From Euonymus europaeus (lineage: Eukaryota; Streptophyta; Magnoliopsida; Celastrales; Celastraceae), in contig OY756964.1 of assembly GCA_963580455.1 (NCBI GenBank), forward strand, positions 22,976,001 through 23,040,000: a stretch of DNA of 64,000 nucleotides, read 5' to 3'. A model generated the notes under the pieces. That model did no database searches and was not told the origin of the DNA. It was given only the letters and a program-made list of their open reading frames with translations. Of the stretch, positions 36,436 to 52,280 are shown one piece after another; the first letter of the stretch is position 1; every line of letters starts with the position of its first letter. The position numbers and the translations under genes are program-made.

Positions 36436-37554
36436 ATGGAAGTTTGTTTCCAGTCTCAATGGAAGCCCACAACTTTCTTTCCCTGCTCCGCAAACACCAA
36501 TCCCAAAACTACTTCACTCAGTTTTCAATTTCGATGCAACTTCTCCCTCCCCACCCTCGCCGTCACCGAGCCCGAACCTGTTTTCGTTTCAGTGGAGTCT
36601 TTTGCCCCCGCTACCATCGCCAACCTTGGCCCTGGCTTTGACTTCATGGGCTGTGCCGTTGAGGGGCTTGGTGACTACGTGTCAGTCACCGTCGATCCCT
36701 CTGTTCACCCCGGCGAGATCTCCATTTCAGACATATCTGGAGCTCTACCCTCCGTCTCCAAACTCAGCAAGAACCCGCTTTGGAATTGTGCCGGTATTTC
36801 TGCTCTCGCAGTCATGAAGATGCTCAATATCCGCTCTGTCGGCCTCTCGCTCTCTCTTCGTAAGGGTCTCCCTCTCGGTTCGGGACTCGGATCGTCGGCT
36901 GCATCGGCTGCGGCCGCCGCCGTTGCAGTCAACGAGCTCTTCGGATCGAAATTAAGTGCGGAAGAGTTGGTTCTCGCTGGTCTGGAATCCGAGACCAAGG
37001 TGTCCGGGTACCACGCAGACAACATCGCGCCGGCGATCATGGGTGGGTTCGTGCTGATCAGGAGTTACGACCCGTTAGAGCTGATGAGGCTGCGGATACC
37101 GGAGAAGACAAAGCTGCTATTCGTCTTGGTGAGCCCGGAGTTTGAGGCCCCAACGAAGAAGATGCGGGCAGCGTTACCGACGGAGATTGGAATGTCACAC
37201 CATGTGTGGAATTGCAGCCAGGCGGGGGCTCTAGTGGCGTCGATTCTGGAGGGGGACTTGGTGGGGCTGGGGAAGGCATTGTCAAATGACAAGATTGTGG
37301 AGCCAACAAGGGTCCCGCTAATCCCTGGTATGGAGAGTGTGAAGAAAGCTGCAATTGAGGCTGGAGCATTTGGGTGCACCATCAGCGGAGCAGGGCCAAC
37401 GGCGGTGGCAGTCACAGACAGTGAAGAGAGAGGGAAGGCGATTGGGCAGAGGATGGTAGAGGCATTCTTAAAGGAAGGGAATTTGAAGGCAGTGGCAGTG
37501 GTGAAGGCCCTCGACAGGGTTGGTGCTAGGGCTATTGGTAATGTTCCTAGATAA
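36436..37554 (+). CDS. HSK: Homoserine kinase (GHMP family), plastid-targeted, 372 aa
   Basis: Intronless. The start at 36436 (MEVCFQSQWKPTTFF) opens a Ser/Thr-rich, acid-poor stretch of about 45 residues that fits a chloroplast transit peptide; the frame is open further upstream to 36328 but that part lies in the leader. The mature enzyme begins near VESFAPATIANLGPGFDFMG, the N-terminal GHMP block. The ATP-binding loop is KGLPLGSGLGSSAASAAAAA, and the C-terminal GHMP motif is FGCTISGAGPTAVAV. It phosphorylates homoserine to O-phosphohomoserine, the branch-point substrate for threonine and methionine. The Arabidopsis ortholog is DMR1. Its coding sequence is notably more GC-rich than flanking DNA, which is common for intronless plant genes. 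Confidence 0.96.
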   Translation: MEVCFQSQWKPTTFFPCSANTNPKTTSLSFQFRCNFSLPTLAVTEPEPVFVSVESFAPATIANLGPGFDFMGCAVEGLGDYVSVTVDPSVHPGEISISDISGALPSVSKLSKNPLWNCAGISALAVMKMLNIRSVGLSLSLRKGLPLGSGLGSSAASAAAAAVAVNELFGSKLSAEELVLAGLESETKVSGYHADNIAPAIMGGFVLIRSYDPLELMRLRIPEKTKLLFVLVSPEFEAPTKKMRAALPTEIGMSHHVWNCSQAGALVASILEGDLVGLGKALSNDKIVEPTRVPLIPGMESVKKAAIEAGAFGCTISGAGPTAVAVTDSEERGKAIGQRMVEAFLKEGNLKAVAVVKALDRVGARAIGNVPR

Positions 37555-38532
37555 ATTAATTTTTTGTAATAAAAAGAACACCCTTTTATTTTTTTTGTCA
37601 AAGATTTAAGAGGGGTTTAGTATGTTTGCTTGTTGTTTCATTGAAACAATAATCAAAGAAAAATGAAAATAATAATCTACTTGTTGCAAGATCTTCTGAG
37701 AATGGCTGTGGACGTGGGTGTTCTTATGATTCTCTCTGTTGTGTCTTTGATTAGAAAAGTCTTTTTCATTGAAGAATTTGAAGATTGTTTGATAAGAGAC
37801 TCGTGGTGGTGGTGGTGGTTATCACCATTGCCTTTGGGCTTTGGCTTCATCTAGCATTTTCTAGATATTCTCTGCCTGTTATAGGTTCTTCTTGGTAATC
37901 AAGTTAGAAATATTCTGAGCTATCTGATTGGCAGTATCTTCCCTTGATTACCAAACCAAGGAGGAAAAATCAATTTGAAATGCAAAAAGTTTTAGGCTTT
38001 TTTCAGTGATAGACAGCAAGAATCAGACTAGCAATGCTGTAAATTATTCAGAGTTTGTATTAGACAGAATAAAGAAACTACAGAAAACTACGTAAAAGTG
38101 TAGCCTTTTGGTTCTTCACTGGGGAAATTTCTTTCACACTAGCAAGAAGGCGCCATTAAGACCTTAAATTTGTTCATAATATCTGCTTTAACAAAAAATC
38201 GCGTCATTTTGTCACCTGGGTGGGCAACACCTGCAGGGATTGTGCAAGCAAAATTGATACAGAAACTACTTCTGGTTGTTATGGAATTGCGATGTTCTTG
38301 CATCACCAGTAAAAACAATATTTATGCAGAAGTCTTCTGGTTTTATATCAGAAGCCAGAAACTTTGAGACAACAAGTTTTCTTTGACTTATACAAGTTGT
38401 CTAATTTTATATGCCTGAACCAGCAAAAAGGAATGAGGACGTTCAGTTTGAATTCTCAAGGAGAGTAACCAATGATCATGGGCAGATTATAACTAATCTC
38501 ACAAGTCAGAAAAAAAAAACTCAAATCTTGTA
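37555..38532. other. HSK 3' UTR and spacer
   Basis: No coding feature supported. The ORFs at 37663-37854 and 38170-38367 show no family features. Confidence 0.5.
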
Positions 38533-38783
38533 CTCCCTCCGTCCCATTTTAATTATCATTTATTTCTCTTTGGAATGTCCCAAAATGCATGTTCATTTCA
38601 ATTAATGAAAACTATTTTTTTCCATTTATCCTTATTTATACCCTTAACTTGAAAAGCTCAACAATTAACTCAATAATCATGTACATTTTAAATAAGGGTA
38701 TAAATGTCAAATTGAAAGATAATTAAATATTTTCTTAAACTGTGTGAAAAGTAGATGAGACAATTAAAATGGGACGGATGGAG
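38533..38783. mobile_element. Stowaway MITE
   Basis: Terminal inverted repeats ctccctccgtcccattttaa and ttaaaatgggacggatggag, flanked by TA on both sides (38531-38532 and 38784-38785). The 251-bp length, TIR sequence and TA duplication are diagnostic of Stowaway (Tc1/mariner-type) elements. Confidence 0.93.
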
Positions 38784-38785
38784 TA

Positions 38786-40846
38786 TTAATCTTAGCTATC
38801 ATCCCCCAGTTTTCTTAAAAAATGCGGCGAATTTTATATTTGGTATCCATTTTATTACAAAAAATCATTAGCCTTTTCAATGATTTTATCAACTACTTTT
38901 CTTACTTTCACCAATGTACATAGAACATAGATTTCTTTCCTCAGAAAGTGCTGCTATAAATTTCACAGTACAGAAGTCAAAGACTATGCTGTGGAGCTTG
39001 AGACTCATCTAAAATTCTTCACAAGAGATGATGAAAAATTATGTATTCTCTCTTTTTACAGACGGAAAGAAACCAACATGTATTAAGAGTCTCCAGATCC
39101 CAAAAAAAAAAAAAAAATGGGAAAAAGAAAAAAAAGTTACCTTCTTCCAGCTATATCCATAAGCCAGCCTCATGGTTTATGACCCATAAAGCTATGATAC
39201 TAACAACAAACATGACACTAATTTTTTTTTTAATTTTAGAATGCAAAAATGATAAATTAGTAGAAACTGGCACATGTAGTTTTGTACACTATAACTAATG
39301 GCAAGAAAAAGACTACAAGGAGTAATCCCTCAATTCCATCTAATTTTAGAAACTGAATGCAGCAGGGGCTAATGAAGAACCATTCCATAACAAGACATAA
39401 GCAGCCGATAACAGGGAAAGTTATACTATATTGCCTGCTACATGCACTACCATCCTTCTAGTTAGAAAATAAGCAAATAAATGTGTTAAAGGGTTGCCTG
39501 CTGGAGTATTTGAATCCCGATTGCACGCTTGACTCCTGCTTCAACCAGGTCCTTGGATGCTGATTCAAAAGCAGCCGGTTGACTCACCGCAGCAGCCGCC
39601 TCGGTGGAACGAGTCTCGGGTGAAATTAAAGTGTAAATAAACATGTCCTAATGTTTTGTGTTTATATTCTAACGGTTTAAATTTTAATCATTTTTTATGA
39701 TTAATTTAATTTTTATTTTATATAAAAATATATTGTTGGACTAATAATTCAAATTAAAATACAGTAACGGTTCAAAGTTTTTCATGTTTTTCACCTTTGA
39801 TAGAAGTAGAGCACCCAAACCTTCTAAATGTCGGTGCCTCCCCTTTAAAGTAGGCTGCAATGATTTGACCAAACAGACCTTAAATGAGGACCACTTGCAC
39901 TTAAACCACGCGTGGCAAACACCCATCAATGAAGCCATAGAGATTACTCTCTTCCTCACCATTCTTCAGGGTCAACGGTGAATCTCTGCTTCTACTTACT
40001 ATTTTTTCCCCTTTTTTCTCGCTTTTCATTTTCATTTTCATTTTCTGTAATACTTAGTTTTATCCAAATTGAAAAGAAGACGAAGGAGAAAGGAGAGGAA
40101 GTGTTGGTATTTATTTGATGATGATGCTGATTTTCAGGAATTAAAAGGCCGAGTAAGAGAGGGGGAGATTAGCTGGTCAGCACTCTCATCCGATAATGTT
40201 TCCCACCAACCCAAAAATAAACATATATCAAATTCATAATCAATTTGAACATTTTGGAAACTTAGACAGCTGCTAGTTTGTTTCTGATCCCACTATTTTT
40301 TTCATCATCTTCGGCTCCTTTGTTTCTTTCTGACTGCTGCTCGATTCATCATTCATTCTGCATATTCCACCTGGTACAAGATCCATCTCTTTCACTTTTA
40401 ATTTATTTATTATATCCTGCTATCAATCTGTATCTTGATCCATTCGCTTTATTCTTTTGTGGGTTTCTCTCAAGATTAGGTCTTTGCCTGATTGTAGTTT
40501 TCTTTTGTAATCCTGACAAAGCAAATATTGGTAAAGTTGTTATCTTCCTCTTTCTATAGTTTTGACACAAGTAATTAAGTTTTGCTGAAATAAACACTGA
40601 TTTAGGGTCTGATCTGAGATGGGTTGCTCTTGATTTTGTGTGAATTTGGGAATATTGCTGTACCTTTTTGGCTTTTTGCTGTTTGGTCTCGAGGTTTCTT
40701 AGTTCTGTGTTTGGACTGATTTGCTTATGCAACATTTTTCATTCGTATGCATCAGTGTAATTGATGAAACACATTTTTGATGAGGAAAAGGCATTGAATG
40801 AAGTGTGTTAATAATACCAATAACATAGGGGAACAGCGACTGTTTC
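38786..40846. other. Spacer, promoter and leader of the CDPK gene
   Basis: AT-rich spacer with a poly-A/T run near 39100. The CDPK leader probably begins near 40150-40350. A possible leader intron runs from about 40373 (cacctg|gtacaa) to about 40754 (tgcatcag). No separate gene recognised. Confidence 0.4.
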
Positions 40847-44852
<4,006 letters not shown>

Positions 44853-45787
44853 CTGTCAATTATGGATGTTGTGTACAGGTTTGATATTACAACCATCCCT
44901 TTTACTATTAAATTTCAGTAAAAAATTTGTGCTCAGTTTCCTGCTGTAGAATAGCTTCTAACGGGCCTCACATTTTGGATATTTAAGATTGAAAGGCAAG
45001 ATAAAAAAAATGCAGCTTCTATTGGTAAAAGACTAGCAAATATACCGATAAAACTGATCATTTGATGCTTATTTACAGTAATAAAATTATGTAGGATTCT
45101 CTAAAATTTTTGTTGAAGGATTAGGAAACATCAGACAAACTGGATTTTGATTGTTATGCAAAAAAAATGAAAAAAATTACAGGTTGCGGGTTTGATTTGC
45201 TTCATTGCTCTTCGTGTCTCGTATTAAATTAATTAATTCCTATCTGATTATTGAGCTATTTATAATATCCGACTCCAAACGTTGACAGGTTGTACAGCAA
45301 AGGCTTCAGAAGATGCTTAGCGCAAATGCCTCAAGAAGCAGGTTTGGACCTCCCGGAGGTTTTCCACTTCAGAGTTGGTAAAACTCTAGTGTTAATTGTT
45401 AAGAGTTATCCGAGTTTCTAAGTTAATTTTTTGTCTGAAGCTTCATATTGATTTTTAAGTAAAAAAGATGTTGAATTTCTGATATTGTCTCTTTCGTTAA
45501 GATTCTCAAAGATTGCACTTGACACTTGCTCAGATTCCCATTAATAATTTTCATGCAAACAAATATTAATTCTGTACATACATACATACATATATGTGTG
45601 TATATATATATATAGAGAGAGAGAGGGGGAGGGGGGAGAGAGATTGATCATAAAAATTTGAAGTTAAAAAGAAACCATACAAGAAATGATTGAGAGGAAG
45701 AATGCTATTATATGCTTCATCTGGTGCTCTTAATTATTCTATTCAATTCAATGAAGCTGGAACAATGCTGCTTGTTCTTGATTGCTC
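44853..45787 (+). other. CDPK 3' UTR with probable intron, then spacer
   Basis: The likely 3' UTR intron is 44879-45288 (tacag|gtttga to ttgacag). A (TA)n(GA)n microsatellite lies at about 45583-45642. No ORF supported. Confidence 0.45.
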
Positions 45788-46093
45788 TCAGAAATAAGGC
45801 TTTCCACGATCCACATTCTCCTTACAAGTTGATGGAGGATCTATTAATGTTTTCGTGAGAATCAACAAGGTAACGAATCTCAGACTCAAACCACCCATCC
45901 TTTCCTCCTCGTCCTTCTCCCGATCTTTCGCCAAGGGCTTACTGGAGAGGATCCAACTCCACCCCCAGTCCATCCATTCCTTTTTCGACTTAGACTGAGG
46001 AAATATACTCAACGAGGACAACATCATCAGTGCTGCTTCGAAACGTTTGGTGTTCCTGAACTTCTGGCTTCTGGTACTGCTTGCTGCCTCTGA
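45788..46093 (-). CDS. Possible small plant gene or gene fragment of unknown function
   Basis: Minus-strand frame open from about 46093, with an ATG pair at 46027, to a stop at 45788. The part SQKFRNTKRFEAALMMLSSL then SKSKKEWMDWGWSWIL has a composition unlike random translation (aromatic cluster WMDWGWSWIL, basic SKSKKE). A possible acceptor (gatcag) precedes it, so it could be an internal or last exon whose start is not found. The tail LSLRFVTLLILTKTLIDPPS looks less protein-like and may be intron read-through. It lies beside CPK5/6, where I recall a small unannotated-function gene in Arabidopsis, but I cannot confirm homology. Confidence 0.35.
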   Translation of the reverse strand, partial: SEAASSTRSQKFRNTKRFEAALMMLSSLSIFPQSKSKKEWMDWGWSWILSSKPLAKDREKDEEERMGGLSLRFVTLLILTKTLIDPPSTCKENVDRGKPYF

Positions 46094-46198
46094 TCATGCA
46101 AGACAGGAAGCGCATTGCTGGAATGTCTGGATAATGGAGCTGATGGTTCAGAATAATAAATAGGAAGAAAGAAAGAAGCTACAATAGTTGAGAGAGGA

Positions 46199-47410
46199 AT
46201 GGCAAATGGTAATGGAGGCGAAATAACTTACAGACCCCGCCATAGGAGACAGGTAGTAACTATTTCTTCACTGCCATGAAACTCAAATTTTTAGGTGGGC
46301 GATACGGGCAGCTTAGGATACCTAAAATTCTCAAGGTTCTAATTTTTCTTTTTTTAAAAATGTTAGTATTATGATAGCCCAAATATATTTGGGAGACGCC
46401 ATTTGCACACGAATTGAAATCCATTGAGAAAATATTAATCCCTTAACTACCGGTCCGTTTTAATTTAAAAATTAACTCATTTAAACTTTTTTTTTTAAAG
46501 ATGCCTCTTTTATAGAATTCTCTCGAGCCTCTCAAGACTCATATACGCCACAGTGATATGTGATCACTCTCGACAGTCGATAGATTAGTTGATCGATAAA
46601 ATTAAAATGTTTTAACCGTCATTGACCAAAATGTAACATAACTTATTTCTGGATGATTAAATGTTATATTAATCCATTTGTTATAAATATAGTGAGTAGA
46701 AGCTCCAGCTTCTCACGTAATCTGAATGGATTCCTCATACATATTGATGTCAATCACACTCTTACGTATGCCACATAAGATATGTACTCAGATCATTGAA
46801 TAATTTATCTCATTCATCCGAGTTTTGCAATTATCAAAGATCGGACTTCTGTGTCTGATGACATTGAGAGCTTAGGAGGCAAACTCCTTTCGGGTTTTTA
46901 ATTAAAAAAAAACTAATTCATCGCCAGTTTTTGATACTCCTAGAGACTAATTTGATGATGTTTTTCCTTCGTAGCTCCGCTGGAGAACTGCATGGCGGCA
47001 TCTGAGAGGTCCAGGTGGATGCGCAAGTAAGATTGTCGTTCACTTCTGTTTTCATTGATATAAGTTCGATACAAGAGGATTTTCTTATGGTGTTTTCCTC
47101 TCACATTGGATCAGGACAACTGTTGCATTTGCATTGATTCTTCTTACGAGTTCACAAGCAATACTCATTGTCTGGTCCAAGAGGGCTGGCAAGTATGAGT
47201 ACAGTGTTACCACTCCCAATTTTATGGTAAGCTAAATTTTCATTGCTCCAATTGCTAATCTTTTCATTCAGTTAAGCTTGACCATTTATCAAATCTAATG
47301 AAATTAGATGGAGACTTTGAAGTGTGCATTGTCACTTTAATCTCTAATAAGGATATGGAGAAAATGAAATGAAGGCGTTGCTGAAGATACCAGGTTTACC
47401 ACTTTAATCT
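46199..47410 (+). pseudogene. Nucleotide-sugar (CMP-sialic acid-like) transporter pseudogene, N-terminal part only
   Basis: Exon-like pieces: 46199-46252 (MANGNGGEITYRPRHRRQ), 46975-47026 and 47115-47226, the last two reading ASERSRWMRKTTVAFALILL, then TSSQAILIVWSKRAGKYEYS. This is the first membrane segment of the plant transporter family that includes At4g35335. The next exon remnant at 47308-47410 still aligns to the family (ETLKCALSL, stop, SLIRIWRK, stop, NEGVAEDTRFTT) but has two in-frame stops, and nothing of the remaining eight or so membrane segments follows. The first and second pieces also do not join in frame. So it is a truncated, decayed copy; a short transcript from 46199 could still be made. 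Confidence 0.75.
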
Positions 47411-47829
47411 TTATGCATTTTTTTTTAATTACTGTGTACATTTCCCTTCGTGCTTGGGGCATTCATATTTACATCTATTAGGGTCCGACGAGGATTTCTA
47501 AGACAGATTCTTGCGAGGAAATGACAAGTAATGTGCCTTTTTCTAAAGAAAAGAATGGAAAAATTTGTTTGGGTAGCGACTGTTGCGCGCGCCCACACAC
47601 ATATATATGAATAGCATCATATATTTGAATACAACAAATAGAAAGCTCATGTATGAGACAGATTTTGTATGGAAAAACTACTATGCACCGACCTTTAAAT
47701 TAATTAAAAATCTGATACATAAGAAGGTAACTTCTAAAGTCCACGGATATGCCACCAGGTACTAAAATCTAATCCTGCGTGTGCATCTGAAAATTGACAA
47801 ATGGGTTACAAGTATAGGAATCAGTGTAA
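47411..47829. other. Spacer between the transporter pseudogene and the DUF89 gene
   Basis: AT-rich, with a short (CA/TA) run near 47588-47608. It includes the probable 3' UTR of the DUF89 gene. No ORF supported. Confidence 0.4.
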
Positions 47830-50800
47830 CTAACTCGAAACTTCATGGTATTTAAAGACACAATCATAAAGCCGCCCTCCAAGAAACTGGGCAACCTCTG
47901 GGTGTTTCACCTGTAACAAGAAAGCATAAAACATATGGCATAAATTAATGAAGTTAAAAAAAAAAAAAAAGGGTGATACTGAAGTAGCAACCATTTTACA
48001 AATTAAATCATTACCATTCCAATCTTGAGAGAATCACATTTTAATTGAGCATAAAGATTCGTCTCTATTCCACGACCCTGTCAAAGGTATTGAAAATGAT
48101 TCACTCTGCTGAAAAATTCAACATTAATCGGTGAAACAACTATAACTTCTTTCTCGTTATCATTTTGAGCAGAATGTTCTTTCTCGTGATCTACATTATT
48201 CGCTTATGTGTTTTCTGAGCGAGGTAAAGATAAAAATAAAGGGACTCACTAGTACATGTAAAATATACCAAACAGATAGAAAGAATTCATCGGTTGTCAT
48301 CCCCAATTTTCAACTATAATTTTCACTTGCCTTACATTTCAGTAATGTCATCCCCAAATTGCACCCACACCGAAACAAACAAAAAAGTTCTCATCAATAA
48401 ATGCATGACTATTATATCAGAAAATATACGGGGTACCCAGGTTCATGTCCATATACTGTTTAGTTCAGTTTATTTTTCAAAATGCTTGTACTTAATACGA
48501 GATAGAATCCGAAAAGAATGCTAAACCATTGCAATTACTTTTAAAACTTCAGTAGAATACTAGAATCCCAAAATGGTAAGAACTTACCATGCCTTCCAAG
48601 ATTACTAGATCTGCATCACTTGCAAGATAGGCAAGTTCTTGTGAGACATTTGTGAGATCAATAACCTGCAAGGAACCGACAAAGAAAGACCTCGTCAGTA
48701 TAACCACAGAAAATATGGGAATACTTCCGTTCAACCAGTGCCAAAATGAAAATTGGAATTTTCATTTCTTACTGGCAAGTCGTTGCCAGAATTGGCAATG
48801 AAAAGATTTGAAGTGCCCACACCAATGAGCTTCCCATTTTCATCCTTCAACTGGTAAATTTCCACATATAAAATCAGTCCATCAATTTGTATTGCAATCT
48901 TAAATGCCGTAATTTTCTTATCATTACCTTTGATATAATCTCAATCAGTTCAGGGTAAGTTACATCGTTAATGGAAGGCAAGTCATTAGCGGCCAACACA
49001 ACCTGCAAAGAATGAGGAAGAAAAAAACTGAATGCTGAAACAATGACCACTGGGTACTAGTATCTTTGCCTTGCAGGAACACAGTAATTCAGCAAACCTT
49101 CTACTTAACAGCGCAAATGGGACAGAAAAACCCAAACAATCTCGATATCATAAATTGAGATGCAGGCTTAAGAATGGAACAAGGATTCAAATTTCAAACG
49201 TAAAGAGTCCTATAAAACAACAAAATGCGCGAGGGGAGAGCCGGAGAGATCAGTTCCAACGTAGACTAACTAAGTTGGACAAAAAAAAGATGGCACTAAT
49301 ATTGAGTTTCTGGCCAAATGTATGGCTAATAGGTTTTCATGGTTAGAAACATAAACCAACAGACGTCCAAAAATATAATGCAACTTAAGTCGCAAATCTT
49401 TCTTGTAAATTTTTATGGGAAATATCAAATATGCTATAATTCCGCCTGCCACTTTACAGGTGCAGACAGATAGTAATATGAAAGTCAGTAGGGCTTAAAC
49501 TTCCTCATAACTATGCAAAACAGAATTCTATCAACCAAATATAACAGAAAAAGCCATTAAATTTTAACATAGAAAATTCCATCAACAAGATTTTGATATT
49601 TTGACATTATACTTCATCTGCATATAAAAGACATAAGATCAAGAAATTAACCTGTGTTCCACGTCTTAGTAAATCTCTTGCAAATGGCAAAATACCCAAT
49701 ATTACATCTGCACCAGAATTGTCAACAAAAATAACAGCCTGACCTGACAAAAGATGTGGTCAGAACAAGATACATCTACATCACAGCAACAACCCCCACC
49801 CACAACTAAGACTCTAAGCGCTTGCCTTTTTCCAAGATTTCTTGCTCCATTTTGCCTTGAAGGTGTCCAAGTCATCTATGACCCATGGGCGAGGAACAAG
49901 GTTTTGACAACTAGCCAAAAAGGACATCCCATCTCTTGAGAAAACCTCCGCAAGCTTTATGAAATGGGGAAATGAAAGCCATTAGTAATTGTGTGTTAAG
50001 AATTTGCATTCCTTTAGCATGTTCGAATAGAACTAAAGAAGTATAGGCATAGCAAAAAATAAAGGTACATCACCAGGACATAATTGTTCAAGGGCCTCAT
50101 AACAGTTCAGAGACAATACTTCGGTAAGAAGTTAGAATCAGCAACAATAAATGTCATATGGCATTTATCAGTCAGATATGATAGAGCCAAGAACAAAGAC
50201 ACTACGCACCAAAGACAAATTGTCCATCAAGATTAAGAAGACTCAAACAATGCCTGTTAAGACCTTGGCAGATGCGTTAGGGGTACAGATTATCAGACAG
50301 ATTTTCAAGTATATTGATCAAGACTTGACTAACCTCTGCAGAACCAAGATCAAATATATTCCCAGCAAAAATTCCTCGAACCAGATTGTCCAATCGCTTG
50401 CCCTCATCTTCAATAGCATCATTAAGATGGACTACAGCATCAAATAAGGATATAGCCTTTGCATTTTCTTCATCCTATTGCAATGAGTAATAAAAAAAAT
50501 AAAAAATAAACCAACGAACCACCTTATAAATCAATGGAAGTTTCATACAAGAGAAAGTAGCAAAAAAGGAATTTAGCTACCAATTACCTTTACTTTCTTG
50601 AATATATCACGAAATCCCAATTCTCTGAGTATTTGCTCACGCAGTCTGCAGAGAAGCTACAACATCCCAAACAAATATTTCAAAATTCAAAATCGTTCTC
50701 CATCGTCAGAAATGGTGAATCTTTTAAGCAAATGAAAATGATGACAAGGAGGGAATTGAGATTCACGATGCAATCAGGGGGGCCACCATGACTTTCCGGG

Positions 50801-51347
50801 TCTTTCTTCAAGTCCTCAAGTATCTCAGCATACCTTGAATACATGTGGTGAAATGGTAGCACACGAGATGACAAAAATCAGATACCAAAGAATCATGAAA
50901 TGAGCCCTCAACAAAAAACAAAGAGAAACAAAACCAGACAACAAATAAACGGTAAACAAAATGAAAACACAAGACAACAAAATAAAATCAGACAACAAAA
51001 CAACAATAAACAAGATGAAAAAAACAAACCAACCTTTGAGCAAACTTTTCAGCCTTGCCAGAAGCATCAGGAACCGTAGGATCACTCTCAGCTCTTTTCC
51101 TGCAACATAAGATTAACTATTATAATCAACATACATATGTCGATAGAGACAGAAAGAGTGAGAGAAAGGCAGGGTACTTGAAAGAAGGGATGGAATGGAG
51201 GAAGAGGTCGATCCAGGAGAGCTCAGTTGGGGTTGGCTTCTTGGGATTGTCGGAAGGGAATCTGTAGGGGATAGTGCAAGCCCTGTAGTTGGATTCGATC
51301 GGCGTCATCAGCAACGGAAACGGCACCAACTCCGACGCACTCTCCAT
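47830..51347 (-). CDS. 4'-phosphopantetheine phosphatase, DUF89 damage-control family, 367 aa
   Basis: Twelve exons on the minus strand: 51178-51347, 51034-51099, 50767-50833, 50588-50656, 50334-50474, 49826-49954, 49652-49738, 48928-49002, 48773-48850, 48588-48665, 48015-48077 and 47830-47910. The 367-residue product has the length of At2g17340 and matches it closely from memory ([62 protein letters not shown]). Metal-site motifs are intact: FVDNSGAD (D220, N221, D225), ANDLPSIND and EGMGRGIETN. The enzyme hydrolyses 4'-phosphopantetheine and its oxidised forms, limiting damaged coenzyme A intermediates. One intron (49739-49825) has a GC donor (aaaag|gcaagc). Confidence 0.95.
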
Positions 51348-51830
51348 TTTTTCCTTCTCTTGCCGTCGAATGTCAAACGGGCAATCCCGGCAATCGATGA
51401 TCGGCTCCGTTTGGTTTTTCTTCCTTTTATATGTATTTTGTATTGCAAGTAAAGTAAAACCAGCGAATTTTTTTTTTTCGTGACTGACTGGAGAACCCTG
51501 TAGCTGTGTTGTGATTGGCTCAACCGCTCATTTTCCTCATGGGTGGACGGAATTACACCGCCCACAATTATTTTATTGAGCCAATAAATTATATGAAATT
51601 ATATGCAAAAGTGTGTTTTTGGATGTGAATAAATTATATAGAAAAATTGTTTTTGTGAATTTTATTGTATTGATATATGTATTTTATTGATATAGATGAT
51701 TATGTGCTTTATTTTTTATAAAAAATATTAGATTTAATATTAATTTTGATATAATTTTATTAGAAATAAGACGGAGGAATAAAATAGTAAATATTTGAAT
51801 AATAATTATATATTGTGAAATTTATTTTGC
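51348..51830. other. Promoter side of the DUF89 gene
   Basis: Short leader then AT-rich sequence up to the transposon. No coding feature; the ORFs in 51055-51565 are shadows of the first DUF89 exon. Confidence 0.45.
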
Positions 51831-51877
51831 TAATCCCCCCGTTTGGATCAGAGTATGGTCCTAGCTTATAAGCTGGC

Positions 51878-51930
51878 GGATACGCTAGTGTAATATAAGC
51901 TGTGAAATAAGCTGTCAAATAAGCTGTGTG
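51878..51930. repeat. Subterminal ATAAGCTGT-type repeats of the Harbinger element, left end
   Basis: Near-identical words ataagctgt occur three times in a row (about 51894-51925), after one ttataagctgg at about 51867. The right end has cataagctta and gtaagcttag. A diverged second copy of the terminus, gtttggataagagtatg, lies at 51933-51949. Such arrays commonly serve as transposase or Myb-protein binding sites. Confidence 0.6.
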
Positions 51931-52280
51931 GTGTTTGGATAAGAGTATGTCATGCATAGAGTATAAGCTGTTAAATTTACCTTTAGGGGCATTATTTAAC
52001 CAATTCTTCATAATTGTATTTATAATAAAATTGTTCAATTAATTTCAATTCTCGAAATTGCATTGAACTTCAATTTTTGAATGAAAATTTTTGTTATTAA
52101 TTTTTAACAAAATTTTTGAAAAAAAAAATTAATTTTGAAAATTCATACAACAAACAGATTGAACAAATAGTCGTGGTACACACAAACATATATTAATAAA
52201 TTCGCAATATTTTTTCAAGCACACATACAAATACATGTTTCACAAATACAGGTGGTACACACATACATGTTCCCCTACAC

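Noticed and set aside
36705..37601. Minus-strand ORFs opposite homoserine kinase, up to 178 aa
   Set aside because: They arise from the codon bias of the real HSK frame and show no domain.
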